From Dermacentor variabilis (Eukaryota; Arthropoda; Arachnida; Ixodida; Ixodidae), in assembly GCF_050947875.1 (NCBI RefSeq), contig NC_134570.1, positions 108,511,122-108,575,121 of the forward strand: DNA of 64,000 nucleotides, in the 5' to 3' direction. Shown here piece by piece: positions 1-11,183 of the stretch. The first letter of the stretch is position 1. Each line of letters begins with the position of its first letter. The notes under the pieces are model-generated. The model saw only the letters and a program-made list of their open reading frames with translations, ran no database searches and was not told where the DNA came from. The position numbers and the translations under genes were made by a program.

Positions 1-2177
1 TCAATGTTGTCGATTTCTCACTTGGCGCAAGACCGCCTGTTGTGCTATCACGTTTCATGCTTCCGCAGCTTCTCGGCGTGCTCGTATGCCCAAAGATGGC
101 GGCCAGGATGGCGTCGATGCAAGCTATCTATATAGGGCCGGTGGACATTAGTAAATGTGCGACAATCACTGACAAAGCAGTCACATAGCGGACATTTATT
201 GTATAACTTTTTAATCGATTAGATTTGAGAGATACGTCGTACTTGTAGAACTGGCGCCGCCTAGTGGGCAAGGCACGTCGACTATGTAGAAGCTCAGAGG
301 CTGTAGCACCAATTTAGAGATAATAGACTCCCATAATTTCTTTTTCTGAACTGCATTGGTGCGTCGAGCAGTTTTTCATTGCAGGCCATCAGCGCAAACG
401 CTTATTGCTATCATCGTTTACTCACTGAAAGAGAAATGTAGACGCGTGGTTTTGTCCACACAGGTCAAAGCAAGGGTTCATTGGAAAATAATAAATAATA
501 AGCCGAACGCCTACGTCTTCTCGCCGCGAGATTGGAGCGGAATACCTAGTAAACATGTCCTGATCAGCGAACGGCTTCGATTTTGCGATAGCGCAGCGTG
601 TGTTTCAGAGTAGGTAAATATTATAACTGATGCATGCTCGCTTATAAAAAAGTCACTTGGTGGTTTCGCTGCGCCCGCCGATTTCTTGTGCCCGCGGCAG
701 AGACACTATTACGTCGTCGCCGAAGAAGTAACCTTTCTCCGCTGCGCTGTTTTTAAGGGTTACGTGTACGTTAGGTGTTCTAGGAAGCGGCTGGCTCAGA
801 AGCTGCGGACGATCTCATGGCTGCTACCTAAGGCTTCGTTATTAAAGTATTAACGAAAGTGGCCACCGTAACAACCATTTTACTGCGCAGTCTCAGCCCG
901 TGATGAACCAGATGGTGTACGCGTCGCGTACGCGATGGAAGACGGTTGTAATTTAGACAGGATGTGGACGCAGCTGCCCGTTTCGGATTCTACGAAATGT
1001 GAAGAAACCAAGATTGCCGCGTGGTTGAGACACTGTTCCATTAAATTATGTTCTTTAGTCATTTCGGCTCACCTGCTCTTTCAATGCTTTGTGTATTGTA
1101 CATGCGTAATCATCAAAAAAAGTAAAAAAAAAGAGAAAGGGAGGGGAAGGGGGGGAGTCTTGCCTTCAACAGCAAAGAAAAAGGAATGACATAGACGTCA
1201 TCGCAGAGAAGCAGCTTTCTTAGAAGAGTTGTTTTGAGGCACCCAGTTTGTTATCTCAAGGTCGAGAGAGATAGAGAGGAGTTTAATTACCCCGTCGTTG
1301 TATATCATGAATGTTAATAAATGCTTGTGATAAGCACAGTCGCGTGGGAGTGTGCTCTCTGCGTTGTTTTGAAGCTTTCTTCTTACAGCGCTTAGTTTCT
1401 GTAGGGAAATGTTAATACTTGGCAACATGTTGACGAACACCGAAGCTGCAACGGTTGTTATGACTCGCTTTCGCGTCGTGCGTTCAAACATTTCTTTTTG
1501 CATTTGTTGATTCTGTGTGACAGAGGCGCTGGGAAGCACGCTACTTATGAACAATGTTCACTAACTAGCTACCCAAGTGGACAGCGTCCTTAAAATTCCA
1601 GTGGCAGCAGTCTGCTGCGCTACTTTTCGACGGATACATGCGTCAGGATACGCCAATAACAAATAAAACAGCAAGCTAAACTATTCTGGTAGACTGTGCT
1701 TAGTGAATGGCAAATAGCACGGATTTACTAGAAGACAAAATATTTTTTTTTAATTGACCGAATGCTGGAATGCGAGTAGCGGGAACTATCTAGTGACGCC
1801 TCATTCGGACTTCCGGATGAGGCTTCACTGCTTGTGACGACATAGATTGCGGCAGTAACTGTTAGAGACAAAATATTTATTACTAAAAAAATTAAATGTG
1901 TGACCGAGAACAACATATCCAAATGAGCAGTTCTGGCGCGATCTCCACAAGAGGAAGCCACATGCGTGAAATTATATTTCAATCTTTGGGGACGTCATTG
2001 TTCAAGCGACGGATTTCGCGTAAGATATAAGCTAATAAAAGGAATCAAGCTAACCATTGACTTTTTTTTTTGCGGTTAGGCCATCACTTTGCACTGAGCA
2101 GCTATTGGGACATTGTCAATTATGGAAACAAATAAAGGCCCAACTACAAAAGGGAAGTTTATTGGTGTGCTGATGAG

Positions 2178-3541
2178 AATAAAATTCAAATTCAAGTTTA
2201 TTTGCCAGACGATATGCTGGTCTTCTGGGCTAAAAGCCGTGAAAAAGGCTTGACGGGGCCTAGGTGACCGTTACATGGCAGCAGCTATACAAGGTATTAA
2301 GGTTCAGACTAAGATACACCGTGACAAAGGCAAAAATGAAAACATGCCAATTACAATACGTAGTACAACATATTCATAAATCACATGAATACACTTGAGA
2401 TACGATGCGCATTGAAATGCATATGCAAATTACAACACATAGTTCAACGTATTCATCACTCACACTGAAAACGATAAAAAAATTTGATGATATTAATGAT
2501 TTATTTTGCAGGCGGTATAGTAGATATCATTTATAGACGCTGAATCTTTTGCTAGCAAACAATAGCACAAAAGAAAGAACGCAACTGCTTTTTACTCCAA
2601 CTGGTTGGGTTTTCTTATGTGTTTAGTGTTGTTGGGACGTCGCAGGCCAAAGTTTGATATTTGTAAGTTTTACGAAATCGAGGTACAGACCATATATGGG
2701 TGTTTCTTGTAGGTACTGCAATAATACAGCGCCCAAGACCCTATAACGCTGTAATGAAGTTCAAGAGTACTCTGTTTGAAACGTAGAGTGTGTTCGACAA
2801 AAGATATGACTAATTGATGTCAGCCTGTATTATACTGAACCCTTCAAACGCTTTGCAGGTGGTTCCCAGACGTTCAATGTTTCCAATGTAGTGAATTATC
2901 CTTTTTTGTGGAACAAGTATTTTATTTATACATTTTGTGTGTGCCCCCTTTAACGTACAATAATTTAAGTGCGAGTTAAACAATGCGTGACATATTTGAA
3001 CTTTGGCCCTGAGTGGGAGCTGAGTACGGCAGGGAGAAACGACTCCCGTTACAGACGAGATTTTCCTACAGAGGTAGTTAACGTGACCATCTCAACTTAA
3101 GTTTGACGAAAAGTAAGCCCCAACCATTTTATGCGTATCAACAATATCCGTGCGCTATGAATCAAGAATTAAAGGCTGGTGAGTAGTTACTATTTTATTT
3201 TTAGCAAGAAATATAACAGCTTTAGTTTTATTTGCATTGGTCATAAGTCGATTAATTTTTGACCTCGAGGAAATCTCCGAAAGCCCGTCGTTAGCTTTGC
3301 ATATTGAATGATGCAGGTTAACGTCAGAGCAAATATCGATGAATCATCTGCGTAAATTACGTACTTAACCGTTGTGCCCATGTTCACGATATCGTTGATT
3401 ATAAACACCAAACATCAGGGGACCCAGAATACTCCCTTGCGGTACACCGCAAACGAGAGGCAAGAACGACGTGCTACATTTATTGATGTGTTCACTCTGG
3501 AATTTATTTTGGAGATAAGATTTAAGCAGATATAAGCAATT
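2178..3541 (-). mobile_element. CR1/Jockey-like LINE, 3' half (split by the RTE insertion)
   Basis: On the minus strand, 3540-3380 encodes Y-L-Q-N-K-F-Q and then G-V-P-Q-G-S-I-L-G-P-L-M-F, the RT motif before the catalytic box. The catalytic box I-Y-A-D-D-S-S-I-F follows near 3340-3365. The frame then decays. The 3' end at about 2178-2215 reads as an AATAAA-bearing tail with TTGAATT repeats on the minus strand. The 5' half lies at 7446-9290, displaced by the RTE insertion. Class assignment is by motif resemblance only. Confidence 0.7.
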
Positions 3542-4005
3542 CCCGCTCGAGTTCACGCTGCTCCTCTGGCGGCCATCTTTCAAAGAAATTATGCCTTCCA
3601 ATCGACTGTCGCGGACAACACCAGCCCCTTTCCACATAGTTATGAGGCTCGGAGCAGGAGCTATGGCGCTTGAAAGTAACCGCTGGCTTGACGAACCAAC
3701 CGACTGAGCTACCTTTCCGGGCAACATTGAAGGATCACGAGTTCAAATCACAAGTTATGTTCCTTTTTTCTCCCTTTTTTCTTTCTTTTAATGTCTTTTC
3801 CATCATTTTATCACTGTACGGAAACCCTCCTAAAAGAAAAAATTATATATCCTCAATTATGTGTGGCCACACATGTGCAGGTCATAAATACCAGGTTCTC
3901 TAGCCGAGTGCCATCCATGCGGTATAACCGAGCTCAGATTGGCCCACCTTGACTGATCAAATTGGGCACCACTGTAGGTTAAATGAGGCGTACAACTCCT
4001 GCGGG

Positions 4006-4244
4006 ACCCGCCGTGGTTGCTCAGTGGTCATGGTTTTAGACTGCTGAGCACGAGGTCGCGGGATCGGACCCCGGCCACGGCGGCCGCATTTCGATGGGGG
4101 CGAAATGCGAAAACACCCGTGTACTTAGAATTAGGTGCACGTTAAAGAACCCCAGGTGGTCGAAATTTTCGGAGTCCTCCACTAAGGCGTGCATAATCAG
4201 AAAGTGGTTTTGTCACGCAAAACCCCATTCTCCTATTTTAATTT
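4006..4244 (+). mobile_element. tRNA-derived SINE (Ruka-like) inside the RTE 5' region
   Basis: The 5' part resembles a tRNA gene: CCGCCGTGGTTGCTCAGTGG contains an A-box-like segment, and a diverged B box follows at about 4058-4072. A conserved body has GATGGGGGCGAAATGCG and CACGTTAAAGAACCCCAGG. The copy is flanked by AACTCCTGCGGG at 3994-4005 and 4245-4256, a 12-bp target-site duplication. The family name is from memory and not verified. Confidence 0.8.
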
Positions 4245-4474
4245 AACTCCTGCGGGGACGGTAGAGTATCCGTCTCCAGTGCAAAAGGACCGTGATTCAA
4301 ATCCCGGTGCAGCGCAAATCTCCACCGGAAAATACAAAAAAAAAACGTGTGTTGAGAAAATTGCACAAACAGGCCTGGAGTGCGGCCTGATCCCGGTGAC
4401 CAGAACCGGTAACGCACTCTCTCACCAGAGCAGGATTGGCCACCCTGGTGCAGTACTAGGCCACAACCTCCTAT

Positions 4475-7414
4475 ATGAATACAACAATCAAACCCCGGCC
4501 CTCAGTCCCCAGCAGCCGCGAAGCAACTGACCACGGCGGCGGTCAGATCTGTGACGCTGCAGAGGGTGCTAAGAATACCTGGCTCCGGACAGGCCGCCTT
4601 TGGAATCTGAACCTGGCAACGTTTAACGTTAGAACGCTATCTAGCGAGGCGAGTCTAGCAGTGTTATTGGAGGAATTAGAGGGTAGTAAATGGGATATAA
4701 TAGGGCTCAGTGAGGTTAGGAGGACAAAAGAAGCATATACAGTGCTAAAAAGCGGGCATGTACTGTGTTACCGGGGCTTAGCAGAGAGACGAGAACTAGG
4801 AGTCGGATTCCTGATTAATAAGGAAATAGCTGGTAACATACAGGAATTCTATAGCATTAACGAGAGGGTGGCAGGTCTTGTTGTGAAGCTTAATAAGAGG
4901 TACAAATTGAAGGTGGTACAAGTCTATGCCCCTACATGCAGTCATGATGACCAGGAAGTCGAAAGCTTTTATGAAGACGTGGAATCGGCGATGGGTAAAG
5001 TCAAAACAAAATACACTATACTGATGGGCGACTTCAATGCCAGGGTAGGCAAGAAGCAGGCTGGAGACAAGTCAGTGGGGGAATATGGCATAGGCTCTAG
5101 GAATAGCAGAGGAGAATTATTAGTAGAGTTTGCAGAACAGAATAATATGCGGATAATGAACACCTTTTTCCGCAAGCGAGTTAGTCGAAAGTGGACGTGG
5201 AGGAGCCCGAATGGTGAGACTAGAAATGAAATCGACTTCATACTCTGCGCGAACCCTGGCATCATACAAGATGTAGACGTGCTCGGCAAGGTACGCTGCA
5301 GTGACCATAGAATGGTAAGAACTCGAATTAGCCTAGACTTGAGGAGAGAACGGAAGAAACTGGTACACAAGAAGCCAATCAATGAGTTAGCGGTAAGAGG
5401 GAAACTAGAGGAATTCCGGATCAAGCTACAGAACAGGTACTCGGCTTTAACTCAGGAAGAGGACCTTAGTGTTGCAGCAATGCACGACAATCTCATGGGC
5501 ATCATTAAGGAGTGCGCAATAGAAGTCGGTGGTAATGCCGTTATACAGGAAACCAGTAAGTTATCGCAGGAGACGAAAGATCTGATCAAGAAACGCCAAT
5601 GTATGAAAGCCTCTAACCCTACAGCTAGAATAGAACTGGCAGAACTTTCTAAGTTAATCAACAAGCGTAAGACAGCGGACATCAGAAACTACAATATGGA
5701 TAGAATTGAGCAGGCTCTCAGGAACGGAGGAAGCCTAAAAACAGTGAAGAAGAAACTAGGAATAGGCAAGAATCAGACGTGTGCGTTAAGAGACAAAGCC
5801 GGCAATATCGTTACTAATATGGATGAGATAGTTCAAGTGGCTGAGGAGTTCTATAGAGATTTATACAGTACCAGTGGTACCCACGACGATAGTGGAAAAG
5901 AGAATAGCCTAGAAGAATTCGAAATCCCACAGGTAACGCCAGAAGAAGTAAAGAAAGCCTTAGGAGCTATGCAAAGGGGGAAGGCAGCTGGGGATGATCA
6001 GGTAACAGCAGATTTGTTGAAGGATGGTGGTCAGATTGTTCTAGAGAAACTGGCCACCCTGTATATGCAATGCCTCATAACCTCGAGCGTACCGGAATCT
6101 TTGAAGAACGCTAACATAATCCTAATCCATAATAAAGGGGACGCCAAAGACTTGAAAAATTATAGACCGATCAGCTTACTGTCCGTTGCCTACAAAGTAT
6201 TTACTAAGGTAATCGCAAATAGAATCAGGAACACCTTAGACTTCTGTCAACCAAAGGACCAGGCAGGATTCCGTAAAGGCTACTCAACAATAGACCATAT
6301 TCACACTGTCAATCAAGTGATAGAGAAATGTGCAGAATATAACCAACCCTTATATATAGCTTTCATTGATTACGAGAAAGCGTTTGATTCAGTCGAAACC
6401 TCACCAGTCATGGAGGCATTACGGAATCAGGGTGTAGAGGAGCCATATGTAAAAATACTGGAAGATATCTATAGCGGCTCCACAGCCACCGTAGTCCTCC
6501 ACAAAGAAAGTAACAAAATCCCTATAAAGAAAGGCGTCAGACAGGGAGATACGATATCTCCAATGCTATTCACAGCATGTTTACAGGAGGTATTCAGAGG
6601 CCTGGAGTGGGAAGAATTGGGGATAAAAGTTGATGGAGAATACCTCAGCAACTTGCGATTCGCTGATGATATTGCCTTGCTTAGTAACTCAGGAGACCAA
6701 TTGCAATGCATGCTCACTGACCTGGAGAGGCAAAGCAGAAGGGTGGGTCTGAAAATTAATTTCCAGAAAACTAAAGTATTGTTTAACAGTCTCGGAAGAG
6801 AACAGCAGTTTACGATAGGTAGCGAAGCACTGGAAGTGGTAAGGGAATACATCTACTTAGGGCAGGTAGTGACCACGGATCCGGATCATGAGACTGAAAT
6901 AACCAGAAGAATAAGAATGGGCTGGGGTGCGTTTGGCAGGCATTCTCAAATCATGAACAGCAGGTTGCCACTATCCCTCAAAAGGAAAGTGTATAACAGC
7001 TGTGTGTTACCAGTACTCACATATGGGGCAGAAACCTGGAGGCTTACGAAAAGGGTTCTGCTGAAATTGAGGACGACGCAACGAGCTATGGAAAGAAGAA
7101 TGATGGGTGTAACGTTAAGGGATAAGAAAAGAGCAGATTGGGTGAGGCAACAAACGCGGGTAAACGACATCTTAGTTGAAATCAAGAAAAAGAAATGGGC
7201 ATGGGCAGGACATGTAATGAGGAGGGAAGATAACCGATGGTCATTAAGGGTTACGGACTGGATTCCAAGGGAAGGGAAGCGTAGCAGGGGGCGGCAGAAA
7301 GTTAGGTGGGCGGATGAAATTAAGATGTTTGCAGGGACAACATGGACACAATTAGTACATGACCGGGGTAGTTGGAGAAGCATGGGAGAGGCCTTTGCCC
7401 TGCAGTGGGCGTAA
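4475..7414 (+). CDS. RTE endonuclease-reverse transcriptase (intact ORF, 979 aa)
   Basis: Single ORF combining an N-terminal APE-like endonuclease (residues about 45-285) with a reverse transcriptase (about 490-760) and a C-terminal region. Visible endonuclease motifs are A-T-F-N-V-R-T, G-L-S-E-V-R-R, Y-A-P-T, M-G-D-F-N-A-R, D-F-I-L and C-S-D-H-R. RT motifs are Y-R-P-I-S-L-L, Q-A-G-F-R-K-G-Y-S-T, D-Y-E-K-A-F-D, G-V-R-Q-G-D-T-I-S-P and F-A-D-D. The C-terminus has W-A-G-H-V-M-R-R, typical of arthropod RTE proteins. It would nick target DNA and copy its own RNA there (target-primed reverse transcription). There are no stops or frameshifts, so the copy looks young. The exact start is uncertain; ATG 4475 is the first in frame. 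Confidence 0.88.
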   Translation: MNTTIKPRPSVPSSREATDHGGGQICDAAEGAKNTWLRTGRLWNLNLATFNVRTLSSEASLAVLLEELEGSKWDIIGLSEVRRTKEAYTVLKSGHVLCYRGLAERRELGVGFLINKEIAGNIQEFYSINERVAGLVVKLNKRYKLKVVQVYAPTCSHDDQEVESFYEDVESAMGKVKTKYTILMGDFNARVGKKQAGDKSVGEYGIGSRNSRGELLVEFAEQNNMRIMNTFFRKRVSRKWTWRSPNGETRNEIDFILCANPGIIQDVDVLGKVRCSDHRMVRTRISLDLRRERKKLVHKKPINELAVRGKLEEFRIKLQNRYSALTQEEDLSVAAMHDNLMGIIKECAIEVGGNAVIQETSKLSQETKDLIKKRQCMKASNPTARIELAELSKLINKRKTADIRNYNMDRIEQALRNGGSLKTVKKKLGIGKNQTCALRDKAGNIVTNMDEIVQVAEEFYRDLYSTSGTHDDSGKENSLEEFEIPQVTPEEVKKALGAMQRGKAAGDDQVTADLLKDGGQIVLEKLATLYMQCLITSSVPESLKNANIILIHNKGDAKDLKNYRPISLLSVAYKVFTKVIANRIRNTLDFCQPKDQAGFRKGYSTIDHIHTVNQVIEKCAEYNQPLYIAFIDYEKAFDSVETSPVMEALRNQGVEEPYVKILEDIYSGSTATVVLHKESNKIPIKKGVRQGDTISPMLFTACLQEVFRGLEWEELGIKVDGEYLSNLRFADDIALLSNSGDQLQCMLTDLERQSRRVGLKINFQKTKVLFNSLGREQQFTIGSEALEVVREYIYLGQVVTTDPDHETEITRRIRMGWGAFGRHSQIMNSRLPLSLKRKVYNSCVLPVLTYGAETWRLTKRVLLKLRTTQRAMERRMMGVTLRDKKRADWVRQQTRVNDILVEIKKKKWAWAGHVMRREDNRWSLRVTDWIPREGKRSRGRQKVRWADEIKMFAGTTWTQLVHDRGSWRSMGEAFALQWA

Positions 7415-7445
7415 CTAGGCTGATGATGATGATGATGAAGCAATT

Positions 7446-9290
7446 ATCACGAATGCCATATGATTCTAGTTTGTGCAACATAATACTATAGTCAAGGGAA
7501 TCAAAGGCCCCCCCAAGCTGAAATAAAAAAAAAATACCGAGTGTGAATTCATTTTTTTTTTCAATGTGATGAACTACAGCTTCTTTCCATGTCAGCAGTG
7601 TAGACCTGCCGCTTCAAAAGCCAAATTGTGCATCTGTTAGAACAATAAATTTATTGGAAAATCGCGTGATTCGAACAACGATAATTTTTTCTACCCGCTT
7701 AGGACAGAGAGGACCAAGGACAGAAACCAGGCCTGTAACCATTTTCCATATTACGATCTCCTCGTTGAACTCTAGCTCTTTTGCTCTTTTCGTAGCTTCT
7801 GTAAAAACTCCAGATTTGATAATTAAGTTAAAGATATATGTGCAAGAACTTCTGGGATTAAGTGTAAGACACGTTTTATTGGTGAGAGCTGCAAATTATC
7901 GGCATCGAGTGATTTAGTATTATTTAAGCACATAAAAGTGTGATGCACTTCATTTTTATCTGTTGGATCAAGAAAGATGCTGTGCTTCATATTATTGCAT
8001 ACGGAAACCAATGTTCATTACATGGAGTTACTACATTTAAGAATTGGGTGTTGAAGCGATTTGCGAGTGGTGCGCCGGTTAAATCGCCAATTGTTAAGGT
8101 TTCAGGCAGAGCATCTTTATTTTCCCGCCCAAGTATACTATTGACGAGCTACCATGTGGCATTAGATCGTTGTCGACTAGCATTTTCAAAGAGACGACGA
8201 TATAATAGCCTTCTTTAGCACGTCAAAGTTCAGAATTTACTCGATTTCGAATTTTCGTAAGTTCTTTCAACACTTCCGTAGAGCGTGTGCGCAAAGATGA
8301 ATTATACCAGACATTTTTACTTTTTATCATTTTCAGATGCTCACGGGTGACCCAAGGTTTTTTACCCTTTTTTACGGGTTCAAATTTTTTGAAAGGAAAA
8401 TATTTTCGCGTAGATACGCATAAGAATTTTAATGAAGTCATCATAAGCGTCATTTGCAGTTTTCTTGTTTACAATCGACCAGCTTTGATTCATTATGTCG
8501 TTCTTGAATAATTCAATACTACGAGTTGTAATTTTTTGATTAATGAGCTGCTCCTGTCGGTGAATTTCTATCTAGTGGTTTGTTATGATAATTTAGAAAG
8601 ACAACAGTGGTCACTAATATCAGATCTGATAGTACATGCGCTGTAGACTATGGTGTCAATATTTGTCACAATAAGATCTAGCGCCCATACTGAGGAGCAT
8701 GTAATACGAGTGGGCGATGTAATAATTAAGTTAGTAAATCGAGTGGAATGTAAAAGGGTGTTTATATCACGGGTAACATTGCTTTCTGCCATCACATTAA
8801 TATAGAAATCTCCTGTATAAACTGTAAGCTGTCATTGCAAACATATTCCAAAAACGTTTCATATGACAGCAAGAACCTGGCAATAGTTCCACCTGGGGGT
8901 CGATACAGTACGGAAAACAGCTCAAGCTTACATTGAATTGTTAGTATTTCATAATCATCCGTTACTAATGTATATCGAGGGATGACATGGCAATTTTTTC
9001 TTATCGTAACAAGCAGGCCCACACCCCCGCCTCGTTTGTTAGGACGATTGAGGGAAAATACGTTGTAACCGTCCAAATTAATGTCTGATCCTCATTTCTT
9101 CCCCAAGTTTTGGTTAACATGATAGCGCTAAAGGTTAACTGAAAGTTTTCAAGCAGAAATGCGGCATCATCTTTCTTGTGGTTCAGTGATCTTGCGTTAA
9201 TATATAACACTGAGTCGCTTGTTTGGTGACGTGAGCTAACGCACAGGGGAAAGGCAAGCTCTAGATAATCGGTATCAAAAAAAAAGTAAA
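7446..9290 (-). mobile_element. CR1/Jockey-like LINE, 5' half (endonuclease and RT start)
   Basis: Minus-strand pieces in several frames show an APE-type endonuclease: Y-I-N-A-R-S-L near 9200, R-G-G-G-V-G-L near 9030, Y-R-P-P-G-G-T near 8900, and I-S-D-H near 8600. A linker and RT start follow, with F-L-D-P-T-D-K-N-E-V and T-K-S-L-D-A-D-N-L near 7900-7990. Near 7450-7500 it reads D-S-L-D-Y-S-I-M-L-H-K-L-E-S-Y-G-I-R, which continues directly into the part at 3541 once the RTE is removed. Frameshifts make it a dead copy. The 5' limit is uncertain. Confidence 0.7.
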
Positions 9291-9423
9291 ACGACTATAA
9301 ATACAGCCAAGCGCGGCACTCTTTCTCAACTTACGTGTAGGCGAAGAACCGCCCTGCCTTGCAAAAGCCTTATCGATGTCGCATTCGCTCGGTATGTGCA
9401 CAACAGGTGTTGCGTCGGAATGT

Positions 9424-9739
9424 CTACACTCTAAGAACAGTTTACACCCTTTGGCGTGCCCCTTCTGCCACACAACAACAATCGTAATCTGCCTTGATGC
9501 GCTTCCTTTCTTTAACGCTGCGAGCCCGGAATTTTCCAGTAACGAACGGCGCGCGCGTTATCAGCAGGGGCACTCCAAAGGGTGTAAACTGTTCTGTGCT
9601 GATAACGCGCGTGCCGTTCGTTACTGCAATGTCCCGGGCTCGCAGCGTTAAAGAAAGGAAACGCATCAAGGCAGATGACGATTATCGTTGTGTGGCAGAA
9701 GGGGCACGCCAAAGGGTGTAAACTGTTCTTAGAGTGTAG
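9424..9739. mobile_element. Palindromic MITE with about 150-bp inverted arms
   Basis: The ends CTACACTCTAAG (9424-9435) and CTTAGAGTGTAG (9728-9739) are perfect inverse complements. The complementarity continues almost to the centre (left arm to about 9570, right arm from about 9600). The loop at about 9571-9600 carries a third, partial copy of the terminal sequence (GGGTGTAAACTGTTCT). There is no coding capacity and the superfamily is not assignable. A diverged relative lies at 31922-32160. Confidence 0.75.
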
Positions 9740-10724
9740 CGCATATCCTTCAGTTAAAAGGGCACACTGATTTCCACTTCATTTTATATTTCTTTTTCAC
9801 CGCAAGTGCCAGCATGGATGATCGTAACTTGGAAAACCGTGTACACTAATACTTACAGGTAACGCTAACAATGGTTCCAGCTAATGAGAGAGAGAGACGG
9901 GGCAGGAAATGCAAGGAGGTTAACTGGACGAGGTTCCGGTTTGCTACCCTACACTGGGGGAACGGTAAGGGGAAATGAATTGCGGAAAGAATAGCAGAAA
10001 GATAAAGCAAAGGCACGAAAGAAAAATAGAGGAGGTGGGGAACGTCTGTTAGAACTATAGTCTGTCTAATAGCCCACTCGAACGCAAGAAATTAAAGAGT
10101 GCCAGGTCACTAGTCACTTTAACTTCTGGAGTGGCAATCGCAGCCGCCGCCTACGGGAGCGAGTGAAGTCGCCTGCGGCCATATTGCTAGAGGCAACAGA
10201 GCGCGGCTCCAACATAAGCTGCCGCGGCATACGCGCAGTGCTCCTTGCGTTTGCGGTTCCGCGATAAAAGATAAAAATGAAACCCCTTTAAGAATTGTAT
10301 CAGACCGTGGTTGTGTGTTTCTGTCGTCGAAAAAAAATTACTTCTGCGTCAATTTACAATGTATTGCCGCAGGCTTTGAGAAAAGCTATCGCGGGGACGC
10401 ATTCGTCAATCGCACGTACTCGATCGGTTAAATTACGAACGATCTATCCACACAAACTAAAATTGTCTAATGTGAATGCTTAGGAAACATTCACCACCCT
10501 TTGCCTACTTATTGACGTGAAATATTATCAGACACCTGAATACACTTGCCATCCGTCAACGTTCGACTAAGTGGTGACACCGCACCACTTCATCTTTCGT
10601 GGCCGCAGTAACATGGTTGTTGACATGAGGAGAAACTGTACTGAATACTTTATATGAGCTGCGGGTAGTTTCAAAAAGGAATTCACGCAACTGGAGGCCT
10701 TGCTGGCTTAAGTCGCAGGGTTAT
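9740..10724. other. Intergenic; fragment of a dispersed GA-rich LINE-type tail
   Basis: At 9880-10060 a GAGAGA stretch is followed by sequence (TGCTACCCTACACTGGGG) that recurs at 28330-28345 in the 3' part of an antisense LINE, so this is probably another 3' LINE fragment. Nothing else is recognised. Confidence 0.35.
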
Positions 10725-11064
10725 ATTACCGCATTTACACGAATATAATGCAAGATTTATTTCGAAATTCCTGGCCTCGGAACGCGCCTCGCGGTGTAGT
10801 ATATAACGCGGCTTCTTTGTTTTTTCTTGATGTCATAAATGTATCAGCACTCACCCTTTTAGGCTATTTGCGACGGCACTTCGCAGTAACAAGGAATAAA
10901 GCCATCCGGCCATCCTCGTTTTAGCGTTGTTTCCTGTTTCTATAGTAATACTCCCTCTCTGCATGGTAATTTCTGCTCAATCATTTTTTTATCTTTTAAC
11001 GAGGGACCAAAAAGGCCCTGGCATTATATTCGTGGTCGCATTATTTACGTGAAAATGCGGTAAT
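10725..11064. mobile_element. Non-autonomous TIR element (MITE-like)
   Basis: ATTACCGCATTTACAC at 10725-10740 is matched in inverse complement, with one mismatch, at 11049-11064. The match extends inward as CGAATATAATGC versus GCATTATATTCG. The body is about 340 bp with no ORF. Confidence 0.55.
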
Positions 11065-11183
11065 TACTCTTTGTTCTAATACGCAACGTTACCAGTTGGG
11101 TTACACAAGGCGCTAGCGAGCTATATATGTGTTTAGCATCCTGAACAACCTGATATTCATTTGCTGAAGCTAGAGCTCGAGTC

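Larger units (their letters stand above)
3542..7437 (+). mobile_element. Full-length RTE-clade non-LTR retrotransposon with 8-bp TSD
   Basis: The element is flanked by the direct repeat AAGCAATT (3534-3541 and 7438-7445). It has about 930 bp of 5' sequence (with a nested SINE), one long ORF (4475-7414) and a short 3' end of (TGA)n repeats at 7421-7436, the kind of tail RTE elements carry. Excising it restores the reading of the antisense LINE around it. It is about 3.9 kb, or about 3.65 kb without the SINE. Confidence 0.85.

Noticed and set aside
4006..4085. tRNA genes suggested by A- and B-box-like sequences (also at 26961, 37740 and 46310)
   Set aside because: They are the tRNA-derived heads of SINEs with a shared long body and target duplications, and do not fold as a full tRNA by eye.
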